This document shows positions 26,497 to 34,654 of a stretch of 38,236 nt of DNA, one piece after another; within the stretch, counting starts at the first letter, position 1; the number at the start of each line of letters is the position of its first letter. Source of the stretch: Herbiconiux sp. (GTDB lineage Bacteria > Actinomycetota > Actinomycetes > Actinomycetales > Microbacteriaceae). Below the pieces are notes generated by a model. That model was given only the letters and a program-made list of their open reading frames with translations, was not told the origin of the DNA and searched no databases. The translations under genes were made by a program, and so were the position numbers. Where the stretch lies: contig NZ_JAHFUW010000043.1 in the NCBI RefSeq assembly GCF_023264855.1, positions 1 through 38,236 on the forward strand, written 5' to 3'.

Positions 26497-28584
26497 GTGG
26501 CATCACCGTCCGACTACTCTGCCCGGCACTTGTCCGTTCTCGAGGGACTCGAGGCTGTTCGCAAACGCCCCGGCATGTACATCGGCTCCACCGACTCCCG
26601 CGGTCTCATGCACTGCCTGTGGGAGATCATCGACAACTCGGTCGACGAGGCGCTCGGCGGCTTCGGCACGAGCATCGACGTGGTGCTGCACTCCGACGGC
26701 AGCGTCGAGGTGCGCGACACCGCCCGCGGGGTGCCCGTCGACATCGAGCCGAAGACCGGTCTCTCCGGCGTCGAGGTGGTGTTCACCAAGCTGCACGCCG
26801 GCGGCAAGTTCGGATCGGGTTCGTACGCCGCATCCGGTGGCCTGCACGGTGTGGGCGCTTCGGTGGTGAACGCGCTCTCCGAGCGGCTCGACGTGGAGGT
26901 CGACCGCGGCGGCAAGACCTGGGCGATGTCGTTCCACCGCGGCGAGCCCGGCATCTTCGACGACAAGGGCGCCGCCCCGAGCCCGGATGCGCCGTTCACG
27001 CCGTTCGAGAAGCGGAGCGAACTGCGCGTGGTCGGCAAGGTCGCCAAGGGCGTCACCGGCACCCGCGTGCGCTATTGGGCCGACCGGCAGATCTTCACCA
27101 AGGGTGCCGAGTTCCAGACCGACGACCTCTTGGTGCGCGCGCGCCAGACCGCCTTCCTCGTGCCGGGCCTCGCCATCACCATCGACGACGAGCGCGGTGA
27201 GGAGCCCCGCCGCGAGTCGTTCCGCTTCGACGGCGGCATCTCCGAGTTCGCGGAGTACCTGGCTCCGGATGCCCCGCTCACCGACATCTGGCGCATCACC
27301 GGAACGGGCGAGTTCAAAGAGACCGTCCCCGTGCTCTCGGATCACGGCGCGATGGTGCCCACCGAGCTCACCCGCGAGGCGACGGTCGATGTGGCCCTGC
27401 GCTGGGGCATCGGCTACGAGACCTCGTTCCGCAGCTTCGTGAACATCATCTCGACGCCCAAGGGCGGCACCCATCAGGCCGGCTTCGAGGCCGGGCTGCT
27501 GAAGTTCCTGCGCACCAACGTCGAGGCGAACGCCCGGCGGCTGAAGGTGGGCAACGACAAGCTGGAGAAGGACGACGTGCTCGCCGGCCTCACGGCCGTG
27601 CTCACCGTGCGCCTGCCCGAGCCGCAGTTCGAGGGCCAGACCAAGGAGATCCTCGGTACGCCCGCGGTGCGGAACATCGTCTCGCAGGTGCTCACGAAGG
27701 GCCTCGCGGAGCGATTCACCTCACCGAAGCGCGACGACAAGGCGCAGTCGGCGCTCATCCTCGACAAGGTCGTGGCCGAGATGAAGTCACGCATCTCGGC
27801 GCGGGCGCACAAGGAGACGCAGCGCCGCAAGAACGCGCTGGAGTCCTCCTCGCTGCCCGCGAAACTGGTCGACTGCCGCTCCTCCGACGTGACGAACAGC
27901 GAGCTGTTCATCGTGGAGGGCGACTCGGCGCTCGGCACCGCCAAGCTGGCGCGCAACAGCGAGTTCCAGGCGCTGCTGCCGATCCGGGGCAAGATCCTGA
28001 ACGTGCAGAAGGCGTCGATCGCCGACATGCTCTCCAACGCCGAGTGCGCCTCGATCATCCAGGTGATCGGCGCCGGATCGGGCCGATCCTTCGACCTCTC
28101 GGCCGCGCGCTACGGCAAGATCATCCTGATGAGCGACGCCGACGTCGACGGCGCGCACATCCGCACCCTGCTGCTCACGCTGTTCTTCCGGTACATGCGG
28201 CCGCTGATCGAAGACGGCCGGGTTTACGCGGCGGTTCCGCCGCTGCACCGCGTGGTGGCGATCAACCCCGGATCCAAGCCGAACGAGACGATCTATACCT
28301 ACTCCGAGGCGGAGCTGCAGGGCGTGCTCGCGCAGCTGAAGAGGTCGAACCGCAAGTACCAGGATCCGATCCAGCGCTACAAGGGCCTCGGCGAGATGGA
28401 TGCCGACCAGCTGGCCTCCACCACGATGGACAAGCGCTACCGCACCCTGCGCCGGGTCGGCGTGGCCGATGCCGCGGTGGCCGAGAAGATGTTCGAACTC
28501 CTGATGGGCGACGACGTCGCCCCCCGCAAGGAGTTCATCATCACCGGCTCCGAGACGATGTCCCGAGACCGCATCGACGTCTGA
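26497..28584 (+). CDS. parE: DNA topoisomerase IV subunit B
   Basis: 695 residues, starting at a GTG with AAGGAG 7 nt upstream. The GHKL ATPase domain has RKRPGMYIGS (22-31), LWEIIDNSVDEAL with catalytic Glu43 and Asn47, DTARGVP (74-80), and the lid GSYAASGGLHGVGASVVNAL. The toprim domain has EGDSALGTAKLAR, LPIRGKILNV and the metal motif DADVDGAHIRTLLLTLF. Gly75-equivalent of the DxGxG motif is Ala76 here. With ParC it forms topoisomerase IV. It is assigned as ParE rather than GyrB by length (no long insert) and by the parC partner nearby; a separate gyrBA would be expected near the replication origin. It converges with gatD, with 24 bp between stops and no obvious hairpin. Confidence 0.94.
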   Translation: MASPSDYSARHLSVLEGLEAVRKRPGMYIGSTDSRGLMHCLWEIIDNSVDEALGGFGTSIDVVLHSDGSVEVRDTARGVPVDIEPKTGLSGVEVVFTKLHAGGKFGSGSYAASGGLHGVGASVVNALSERLDVEVDRGGKTWAMSFHRGEPGIFDDKGAAPSPDAPFTPFEKRSELRVVGKVAKGVTGTRVRYWADRQIFTKGAEFQTDDLLVRARQTAFLVPGLAITIDDERGEEPRRESFRFDGGISEFAEYLAPDAPLTDIWRITGTGEFKETVPVLSDHGAMVPTELTREATVDVALRWGIGYETSFRSFVNIISTPKGGTHQAGFEAGLLKFLRTNVEANARRLKVGNDKLEKDDVLAGLTAVLTVRLPEPQFEGQTKEILGTPAVRNIVSQVLTKGLAERFTSPKRDDKAQSALILDKVVAEMKSRISARAHKETQRRKNALESSSLPAKLVDCRSSDVTNSELFIVEGDSALGTAKLARNSEFQALLPIRGKILNVQKASIADMLSNAECASIIQVIGAGSGRSFDLSAARYGKIILMSDADVDGAHIRTLLLTLFFRYMRPLIEDGRVYAAVPPLHRVVAINPGSKPNETIYTYSEAELQGVLAQLKRSNRKYQDPIQRYKGLGEMDADQLASTTMDKRYRTLRRVGVADAAVAEKMFELLMGDDVAPRKEFIITGSETMSRDRIDV

Positions 28585-28608
28585 CGCCTACGACCCCTTC
28601 GCCGGCGG

Positions 28609-29364
28609 CTATTCCGAGAGCGGGGCCGCGGCGATCGTGCCGCGGGCGTGGCGGGCGCGCTCGTCGATGGTGCGGAGCTCGCCGGGGTCGGGCGTGGTGT
28701 ACTCGAGGCCACGGCGGGCTCGCGCGGTGTCGAGCAGGGAGTCGGCCAGGATCGGGTTGTTCGCGAGGATCGGGCCGTGCATGTGGGTGCCGAGGAGGTT
28801 GTCCTCCCAGAAGCCCTCTTCGCCCGGGGTCTCGGTGTTGCCGCGCCCGTAGACCACGCGGCCGAGCGTGCCGTGCGGGCCGACGTCGACGAAGGATCCG
28901 CGGTTCTCGAAGCCGACGACCGGGCCGAGGCGGGGCGACTCCAGCACGAAGTCGCCGACGACGCGGGTGCCGCCGTGGCGGGTGGTGACTGGGAAGACGC
29001 CGGCGCCCTCGAGCACCTCGCCGCCCTCGAGCGTGATCCGCTCGCCGAGCAGCTGGAAGCCCGCGCCGATGGCGAGGAACGGCCGGCCGTCGGCGGCCAG
29101 CGCCTTCAGTTCGGGCGCGATCGCCACGACGAGCGGATGCGCGAGCAACTCGGCCGAGACCGGGCCGCTGCCGATGAACACCAGGTCGGCATCATCGAAG
29201 CTCTGAGGGGCTCCCCCGTCGTAGGTGGTGATCTCGACGGGCAGCCCGCGCCACTCCGCACGCAGGCGCAGGATCTCGACGTTGCCGCTCTCCCCGTTCA
29301 GGCCGAGCAGCCGCGGGAACAGGTGCAGGATGCGCAGGGCGTCGGTGACGGGTGTGCCGCTCAT
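28609..29364 (-). CDS. gatD: GatD-like class I glutamine amidotransferase lacking the catalytic cysteine
   Basis: 251 residues with the CobB/CobQ-type glutaminase fold seen in GatD: LHLFPRLLGLNGESGNVEIL at the N-terminus, VFIGSGPVS (oxyanion region), and GTHMHGPILANNPILAD with the expected catalytic histidine (His196). Canonical GatD has a nucleophilic cysteine in an ICGG/VCAG-type elbow before FQLLG. Here the elbow reads LAIGAGFQLLG, so position 100 is glycine; the codon is GGC (plus-strand 29065-29067 region). The whole protein has no cysteine. It should not be able to hydrolyse glutamine by the known mechanism. It overlaps the murT stop by 4 nt (ATGA), so it still pairs with MurT. Family assignment is strong; loss of glutaminase activity is inferred. 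Confidence 0.9.
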   Translation of the reverse strand: MSGTPVTDALRILHLFPRLLGLNGESGNVEILRLRAEWRGLPVEITTYDGGAPQSFDDADLVFIGSGPVSAELLAHPLVVAIAPELKALAADGRPFLAIGAGFQLLGERITLEGGEVLEGAGVFPVTTRHGGTRVVGDFVLESPRLGPVVGFENRGSFVDVGPHGTLGRVVYGRGNTETPGEEGFWEDNLLGTHMHGPILANNPILADSLLDTARARRGLEYTTPDPGELRTIDERARHARGTIAAAPLSE

Positions 29365-30701
29365 GCCGCTCCCCCGCCCTCGAGCTCTTTGAAACCCAGG
29401 ATCTTTCGGATCAGCATCATCTGCTCGTAGTTCAGGATCATCACCTTGTGTCCGGTGGCGGGCTTCGGGCGCGCGAGGAACTCCTTCAGGGCCTTGCGCA
29501 CGTCGAGGTCGACCGACCCGACCGGGATGTCGAGGTAGCCGAAGCGCACGGCGAACTGCCACGCCTTCGATCCGGTGATCCCGTCGACGTGGTCGAGCGC
29601 CGAGAAGTCGATGTCGTAGATCCAGGCCGGATCGGGCGTTCCCTCGTCGACCGCGAGGAAGACCTGCTCGGGAGCACTCTCGAGCGAGTCGAGGTTCAGC
29701 TGCAGCGAGGCCGGGTTCTTCATCATGATGATCTCGATCTGCTCGCCGTCGACCTCGAGCAGCTCGCCACGCCCGTAGACGGTCTCGAGCGAGTCGAGGG
29801 CCTGCGAGACCAGCTCGGGCCGGAAGCGGTCGCCGAGCACGCTGCGCGCTGCAGCTGCGGCACCGGCGGCGTCGAGCGCGTAGTGCATGCCTCTCGCGGG
29901 GAGCTTGACCTGGATCTCGGTGCGCTGGGCCGCCGGTGCATCCGCCACCGGCGAGCCGGCGGGCAGCGCTGCGGCCTCGATCGAGAGCGTGGCGCGTGCC
30001 CCGTCGAGGGCGATCACCTCGACCGCGGCGGGACGCGATCCGGGCTCGGCACCGACGTCGCCGAAGCGGTCGGCGGAGGCCACGCCGTGGCTCGCGCCGT
30101 CGACCAGGCTCGGTACGCCCCCGAAGAAGCTCACCGCCCGGCCCGGTCGGCCCGGGATGCGCGTGTCGAGGTCGACCAGGAAGTTGTCCTCACGATTGAG
30201 GATGAGCCCGTCGGTCGACGCCGCAGCCACCCGGCCGAGCATCACGGCGACGCGATCCGGCTCGTGGTATCGGTTCAGCTGGTCGATCTGGATGTTCAGC
30301 AGCAGCACCGTGCGCGGCTTCAGCAGCTCGGCGAGCCGGGTGCCGTACCCCTCGTCCACCTCGAGGATGGCGATGTCGGAGTCCAGCCGCCCGCTGGTGG
30401 AGACCTCGGAGAGCAGCGCCGAGGCGATGCCCTGCGGCAGGTTTCCGCCCGAGGGGTTCGTGAAGACCTTCAGGCCGTGGGCCCGGATGATCGCGGCCAG
30501 CATGTTGGTGGTGGTCGACTTGCCGTTCGATCCGGAGACCGCGACGACGCCATCCGGAATCCGGGCGATGGTGCGCTCGAGAAAACCGGGGTCGATCTTC
30601 AGAGCGATGTTGCCGGGGATGGCCGAGCCGCCGCCGCGCAAGCGCGCGGCGACCCGGACGGCCCGTCCGACGAGGACGGCGGCCGTGGTGCGGAGGGCCA
30701 T
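29361..30701 (-). CDS. murT: MurT-like Mur ligase domain protein (lipid II D-Glu modifying subunit)
   Basis: 446 residues. The Mur ligase ATP site is VSGSNGKSTTTN (55-66), with NPSGGNLPQGIASALL (82-97) and NIQIDQLNRYHEPDR (136-150) after it. The C-terminal DUF1727 domain has MMKNPASLQLNLD (326-338) and DPAWIYDIDF (357-366), where Asp357 matches the region of the conserved catalytic Asp. Canonical MurT carries a four-cysteine zinc ribbon in the middle domain; this protein has no cysteine anywhere, and the corresponding stretch (about 190-225) is a Gly/Ala/Pro loop. The ATG is 4 nt after the sigA stop, so it is likely read through from sigA. MurT-GatD normally converts D-Glu of lipid II to D-isoglutamine in the cytoplasm. 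Confidence 0.9.
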   Translation of the reverse strand: MALRTTAAVLVGRAVRVAARLRGGGSAIPGNIALKIDPGFLERTIARIPDGVVAVSGSNGKSTTTNMLAAIIRAHGLKVFTNPSGGNLPQGIASALLSEVSTSGRLDSDIAILEVDEGYGTRLAELLKPRTVLLLNIQIDQLNRYHEPDRVAVMLGRVAAASTDGLILNREDNFLVDLDTRIPGRPGRAVSFFGGVPSLVDGASHGVASADRFGDVGAEPGSRPAAVEVIALDGARATLSIEAAALPAGSPVADAPAAQRTEIQVKLPARGMHYALDAAGAAAAARSVLGDRFRPELVSQALDSLETVYGRGELLEVDGEQIEIIMMKNPASLQLNLDSLESAPEQVFLAVDEGTPDPAWIYDIDFSALDHVDGITGSKAWQFAVRFGYLDIPVGSVDLDVRKALKEFLARPKPATGHKVMILNYEQMMLIRKILGFKELEGGGAA

Positions 30702-30705
30702 CGGC

Positions 30706-31995
30706 CTACTCGAGGTAGTCGCGCAGCGACTGCGAGCGGGACGGGTGGCGAAGCTTCGCCATGGTCTTCGACTCGATCTGACGGATGCGCTCGCGCGTCA
30801 CACCGAAGGTGTCACCGATCTGGTCGAGCGTCTTGGGCATGCCGTCGCCGAGCCCGAAGCGCATCCGGATGACGCCGGCCTCGCGCTCGGAGAGCGAGTC
30901 GAGCAGCGACTCCAGCTGCTTCTGCAGCATCGTGAAGCCCACCGCGTCGGCCGGAACGACCGCTTCGGTGTCTTCGATCAGGTCGCCGAACTCGCTGTCG
31001 CCGTCTTCACCCAGTGGGGTGTGCAGGGAGATGGGCTCGCGGCCGTACTTCTGCACCTCGACCACCTTCTCGGGCGTCATGTCGAGTTCGCGGCTGAGCT
31101 CTTCGGGCGTGGGCTCACGACCCAGGTCTTGCAGCATCTGGCGCTGCACGCGGGCCAGCTTGTTGATGACCTCGACCATGTGCACCGGGATGCGGATGGT
31201 GCGCGCCTGGTCGGCCATCGCACGGGTGATGGCCTGACGGATCCACCAGGTGGCATAGGTCGAGAACTTGAAGCCCTTGGTGTAGTCGAACTTCTCGACC
31301 GCACGGATCAGGCCCAGGTTGCCCTCCTGGATCAGGTCGAGGAACTGCATTCCGCGGCCGGTGTAGCGCTTGGCGAGCGACACGACCAGGCGGAGGTTCG
31401 CGCCGAGCAGGTGGCTCTTGGCGCGCTGGCCGTCTTTCGCGACCCACTGCAGCTCACGCTTGGCGGAGGGGCTGAGGTTGTCGGTGTTCGCCAGCTTGTC
31501 TTCGGCGAACAGACCCGCCTCGATGCGCATGGCGAGCTCGACCTCTTCGGCCGCGTTCAGCAGTGCGACCTTTCCGATCTGCTTGAGGTAATCCTTCACC
31601 GGGTCAGCGGTGGCGCCCGTGATCGTGGAGGAATAGACCGGCACGTCGTCTTCGTCGTCGACCAGCGAGAGCACGAGTGCACCGGTGGGCAGTGTCTCCG
31701 CGACGGCGGCGGGCTTGACCTTGCCGCCTTCTTCGGTATCGGAGGACTCGTCGTCGGACACCGCTTCGGTGTCGTCGGCGACCTCTTCGACGACGTCGAC
31801 CTCCGCCTCGTCGCCGGGCTCGATCTCCTCGTCGTCGTCGTCCGACTTCGCCTTGGCCTTCGTGGCGCGCTTGGGGGCCGCCTTGGCGGCGGTCTTCTTC
31901 GCCGGAGCGCGCTTGGCCGGAGCCTTCGCGGCCGGCGCGACCTCGTCAGGCGCCGTTGCCTGCTCGAGTGTGTCTGCGGTCTTGGGGGTGGCCAT
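30706..31995 (-). CDS. sigA: Principal RNA polymerase sigma factor
   Basis: 429 residues from the ATG at 31995, with AAAGGTGA 5 nt upstream. A basic Lys/Ala/Pro stretch (22-50) and an acidic stretch (51-90) form the N-terminus. Then: region 1.2 ([20 protein letters not shown], 131-150), region 2 with [20 protein letters not shown] and the -10 reader [17 protein letters not shown] (244-260), region 3, and region 4.2 [20 protein letters not shown] (389-408), ending LRDYLE. This is the group 1 sigma factor that directs housekeeping transcription. Its -10 preference (TANNNT) fits the promoters seen across the window. It is followed 4 nt later by murT, implying a sigA-murT-gatD transcript. Confidence 0.97.
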   Translation of the reverse strand: MATPKTADTLEQATAPDEVAPAAKAPAKRAPAKKTAAKAAPKRATKAKAKSDDDDEEIEPGDEAEVDVVEEVADDTEAVSDDESSDTEEGGKVKPAAVAETLPTGALVLSLVDDEDDVPVYSSTITGATADPVKDYLKQIGKVALLNAAEEVELAMRIEAGLFAEDKLANTDNLSPSAKRELQWVAKDGQRAKSHLLGANLRLVVSLAKRYTGRGMQFLDLIQEGNLGLIRAVEKFDYTKGFKFSTYATWWIRQAITRAMADQARTIRIPVHMVEVINKLARVQRQMLQDLGREPTPEELSRELDMTPEKVVEVQKYGREPISLHTPLGEDGDSEFGDLIEDTEAVVPADAVGFTMLQKQLESLLDSLSEREAGVIRMRFGLGDGMPKTLDQIGDTFGVTRERIRQIESKTMAKLRHPSRSQSLRDYLE

Positions 31996-32075
31996 TAGTT
32001 CACCTTTCATGCCACACGGGGAACCCGGGGCGATGGTGTCAGCCCTGGCGAAACGTCCGCCGCGTGAAGATGTTT

Positions 32076-32101
32076 TTGGACATTACTAAGACCCATGTCA
32101 A
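32076..32101 (-). promoter_or_regulatory. Candidate sigA promoter region with imperfect inverted repeat
   Basis: On the minus strand a perfect TTGACA -35-like hexamer lies at 32096-32101. It is part of an inverted repeat, TTGACAT and ATGTCCAA around an 11-nt centre. No good -10 is found at 16-19 nt, only TAGTAAT inside the repeat, so the promoter is uncertain. The rest of the 250-bp gap (31996-32245) shows no gene. Confidence 0.35.
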
Positions 32102-32245
32102 GTGCGGGATTCGCGCAGCTTGAACAGCGGCTGCATCCGTGCACAGGAACGGGTCTACATCATCAATTATTGCACGGAACCAACCGGGTCTTGCACCGGC
32201 CGCCGTCCTGCGCTAGGAAGTGCGACATCACAGAGCCCGGCCCCG

Positions 32246-33565
32246 CTATCGGGCCCGTCGACGCTTCCATGCTCTGGAGAGTGCAACCCAGATCGGCCCC
32301 ACCGATATTCCCTCGTCCTCTTCCAGCTTGCGCCGGGTGCGGTGCCGGGCCCGCACCAGCATCACGACTCCGAAACCGATCACGACGTACTGCACCGCGA
32401 ACGCCAGCCGGAAGGCATTGAGGTCGTAGAGGCTCGCGCTCAGACCGCTGTCGAACTGCGCGTCGAGGATGATACCCACCAGGAACATCACGACGAAGCT
32501 CGCCGTGAACCCTCCGACGTTCACGATGCCGTTCGCGGAGCCGAGCGACCGGATCGGATTGAAGGATCGGGCGAAGTCGAACCCGATCAGTGACGCCGGG
32601 CCGCCGAGACCCATCGAGACCAGCAGCACGATCACCAGCCAGGTCGGTGGGGTGCCCGGCCACAGCAGCACAGCTGCCCACACCACGCCCAGCATCGTCA
32701 TGATCGCGAGCACCACGTTCGAGCGCCGCAGCGGGAAGCGGGCGGTCACCAGCCCCAGGATCGGGCCGGCCACCACCCCGGTCAGCACGATCAGCACCAG
32801 GCAGAAGGATGCGAACCCCGGGTCGAAGCCGAGAGCCGACACCAGGAACGGAAAGCCCCAGAACAGGGCGAACATCGTGCCGGAGGACTGGGTCGTGTAG
32901 TGCGCCCAGAAGCCCAGCTGGGTTCCCGGCCGGCGCAGGGTCTGCACCAGGCCGTGGAGAGCATCCTTCACCGAGGCGACCCGCGGAGGCTCGGGTACCT
33001 CGGGCGGCCGGTCGGCGAGGAACGCCAGGGCGAGCACGAACGCGGCGAACGAGAGCGCCGCCGCCGCGGAGAACGCCACCGACCAGCCGGCCTCGTGCAG
33101 CAGCCAGGCGAACGGGACGGCCGAGAGGATCTGGCCGAGCTGGCCGATGTTGCCGATCCACTGCGACAGCACCGGGACCGTGCGCCCCTGGAACCAGGAG
33201 TTGATCAGGCGGATCAGGGAGATGAACACGGCGGCGTCACCGGCGCCCACGAGCATTCGCCCGAGAATCGCGACGCCGATGTTCGAGGCGAAGGCCAGGG
33301 TGAGCTGCCCGGCGACCATCACCACCGACCCCACCGTGATCAGCAGCTTGGGGCCGACGCGGTCGATCAGCAGTCCGATCGGGATCTGCAGGCCGGCGTA
33401 GACCACCAGCTGCAGCACCGCGAGGGTCGACAAGAGCGCCGCGGTCGTGTCGAACCGTTCTGCGGCGGACACCCCGGCGACCCCGAGCGTGGAGCGCTGC
33501 ATCACGGCTGCCATGTAGGCGAACACGCCGACGGCGAAGATGAGCCAGGATCGACGGGAATTCAC
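32246..33565 (-). CDS. MFS transporter
   Basis: 439 residues with about 12 hydrophobic helices in two halves, joined by a soluble loop around residues 190-215. The loop after helix 2 has the major-facilitator signature form IGLLIDRVGPKLLITVGS. Later helices include FWGFPFLVSALGF and SMGLGGPASLIGFDFARSFN. It probably moves a small molecule across the membrane by proton coupling; no substrate can be assigned. The start is GTG 33565, where a TACATT -10 lies 7 nt upstream and no ribosome site is present, a leaderless configuration. The end is highly basic (WKRRRAR). It lies between sigA and the PAC2 gene but appears to have its own promoter. Confidence 0.9.
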   Translation of the reverse strand: MNSRRSWLIFAVGVFAYMAAVMQRSTLGVAGVSAAERFDTTAALLSTLAVLQLVVYAGLQIPIGLLIDRVGPKLLITVGSVVMVAGQLTLAFASNIGVAILGRMLVGAGDAAVFISLIRLINSWFQGRTVPVLSQWIGNIGQLGQILSAVPFAWLLHEAGWSVAFSAAAALSFAAFVLALAFLADRPPEVPEPPRVASVKDALHGLVQTLRRPGTQLGFWAHYTTQSSGTMFALFWGFPFLVSALGFDPGFASFCLVLIVLTGVVAGPILGLVTARFPLRRSNVVLAIMTMLGVVWAAVLLWPGTPPTWLVIVLLVSMGLGGPASLIGFDFARSFNPIRSLGSANGIVNVGGFTASFVVMFLVGIILDAQFDSGLSASLYDLNAFRLAFAVQYVVIGFGVVMLVRARHRTRRKLEEDEGISVGPIWVALSRAWKRRRAR

Positions 33566-33572
33566 TGACTCA

Positions 33573-33578
33573 AATGTA
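33573..33578 (-). promoter_or_regulatory. -10 element of the MFS gene (leaderless)
   Basis: TACATT on the minus strand, 7 nt before the GTG start. The 61-bp space to the PAC2 gene also contains a tandem repeat. Confidence 0.5.
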
Positions 33579-33594
33579 GCGGCTCCGCCGCGAG

Positions 33595-33639
33595 GGTCAG
33601 GGCTGCGAAGGTCAGGGGCGCGAAGGTCAGGGGCGCGAG
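33595..33639. repeat. Three 15-bp tandem repeats across the PAC2 stop codon
   Basis: Units GGTCAGGGCTGCGAA (33595-33609), GGTCAGGGGCGCGAA (33610-33624) and GGTCAGGGGCGCGAG (33625-33639). Units 2 and 3 differ at one base and unit 1 at two. The third unit contains the stop codon and last codons of the PAC2 gene; the other two lie just past it, in front of the MFS promoter. Confidence 0.9.
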
Positions 33640-34562
33640 TCGCCGGACGGGAAGTCGTCGCCCGGCCGGTTTCCGGCGAGGAAGCGCTCGAGCTCGTCGG
33701 CGATCTCGTCGGCCGAGGGCAGTTCGCCGTCGCTGTCGGTGAGGGGCGACCGCAGGCTGGTGCCCTCCATGTAGGTGTCGTGGCGCTCTTCGAGCGTGTG
33801 CACGAGCCGCGCGAGCTCGGCGTTCGACTCCACCTGCTCGTCGATCTTCGCCGCGAACGTGCGGGTCTCCTGCCGCAGTCGATCGGTCGGGAAGATCAGG
33901 CCGGTGGCCGCGCTGATGCTCTCGAGCGCGACGAGCGTCGTGGCCGGGTACTCGGTGTCGGCCAGGTAGTGCGGAACGAGCAGCACGAAACCGGCGATCG
34001 GATGCCCGAGTGCCTGCAGGCGGTATTCGACCAGGTGGAGCACGTTGGCGGGTGCCTGGGTGGTGGGGCGCCACACCGAGAGGGCATCCGTGATCTCGAC
34101 GCGGTTGCCGCTCACGGTCACGTTGACGGGACGGGTGTGCGGCACCGGCATGGGGATGGCGTGCACCCAGGTGGTGGTCTTCACCTGGAAGCGCTGCACG
34201 AGTTCGATCACGGCCGCCGTGAACCGCTCCCAGAGGAAGTCGGGCTCGTAGCCGTTCAGGAAGAGGAAGCGCTGACCGAGCTCATCCGTCATCAGGTAGA
34301 GGCGCAGGGTCTGCGGCTCGTAGTCGCTGATGTGGTCTTCGTCGAACGTGATGATCGGCCGCCGGGCGCGGTAGTCGAGCAGGGCGTCGTTGTCGAACTC
34401 GGCCACGATCTGGCTGTCCAGCGTGTCGATCAGGTACTCGCCGAGCTGCGCCACCGCGCCGCCCGCGTCGGTGAACCCGGTGAGTGCCGCGACGAGGTTC
34501 AGCCCCTCCGGCACCACGCCGGATTCGGCCACCAGCTCGTAGAGCGCGCTCGGTTCGTCCAT
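33627..34562 (-). CDS. PAC2 family protein
   Basis: 311 residues. The fold-defining N-terminal part (LNLVAALTGFTDAGGAVAQL, 21-40, then YLIDTLDSQIVAEFDNDALL) and VHAIPMPVPHTRPVNVTVSG in the middle match the PAC2 (proteasome-assembly-chaperone) superfamily. In actinobacteria these are soluble proteins of unknown job; a proteasome link is not shown and many Microbacteriaceae lack one. The C-terminal 80 residues are helical, with acidic residues at the end. The start at ATG 34562 is leaderless by the TAGAGT hexamer 6 nt upstream. It is divergent from pepA (92 bp apart). Confidence 0.88.
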   Translation of the reverse strand: MDEPSALYELVAESGVVPEGLNLVAALTGFTDAGGAVAQLGEYLIDTLDSQIVAEFDNDALLDYRARRPIITFDEDHISDYEPQTLRLYLMTDELGQRFLFLNGYEPDFLWERFTAAVIELVQRFQVKTTTWVHAIPMPVPHTRPVNVTVSGNRVEITDALSVWRPTTQAPANVLHLVEYRLQALGHPIAGFVLLVPHYLADTEYPATTLVALESISAATGLIFPTDRLRQETRTFAAKIDEQVESNAELARLVHTLEERHDTYMEGTSLRSPLTDSDGELPSADEIADELERFLAGNRPGDDFPSGDSRP

Positions 34563-34568
34563 GCATCA

Positions 34569-34574
34569 ACTCTA
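34569..34574 (-). promoter_or_regulatory. -10 element of the PAC2 gene (leaderless)
   Basis: TAGAGT on the minus strand ends 6 nt before the ATG at 34562. No ribosome site precedes the gene. Confidence 0.55.
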
Positions 34575-34642
34575 AACCGGGGGTCGGCGGCCGACTCCGC
34601 TCCTCGGCATGCCGAGAGCGAACAGCGCCCGGATGCGATGGA

Positions 34643-34648
34643 TAGCAT
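34643..34648 (+). promoter_or_regulatory. -10 element of pepA (leaderless)
   Basis: TAGCAT ends 6 nt before the ATG at 34655, the reason for choosing that ATG over the GTG three bases earlier. Confidence 0.55.
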
Positions 34649-34654
34649 GGCGTG

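Noticed and set aside
31855-31950. Histone-like Lys/Ala/Pro stretch at the SigA N-terminus
   Set aside because: A basic then acidic disordered N-terminus is usual in actinobacterial principal sigma factors.
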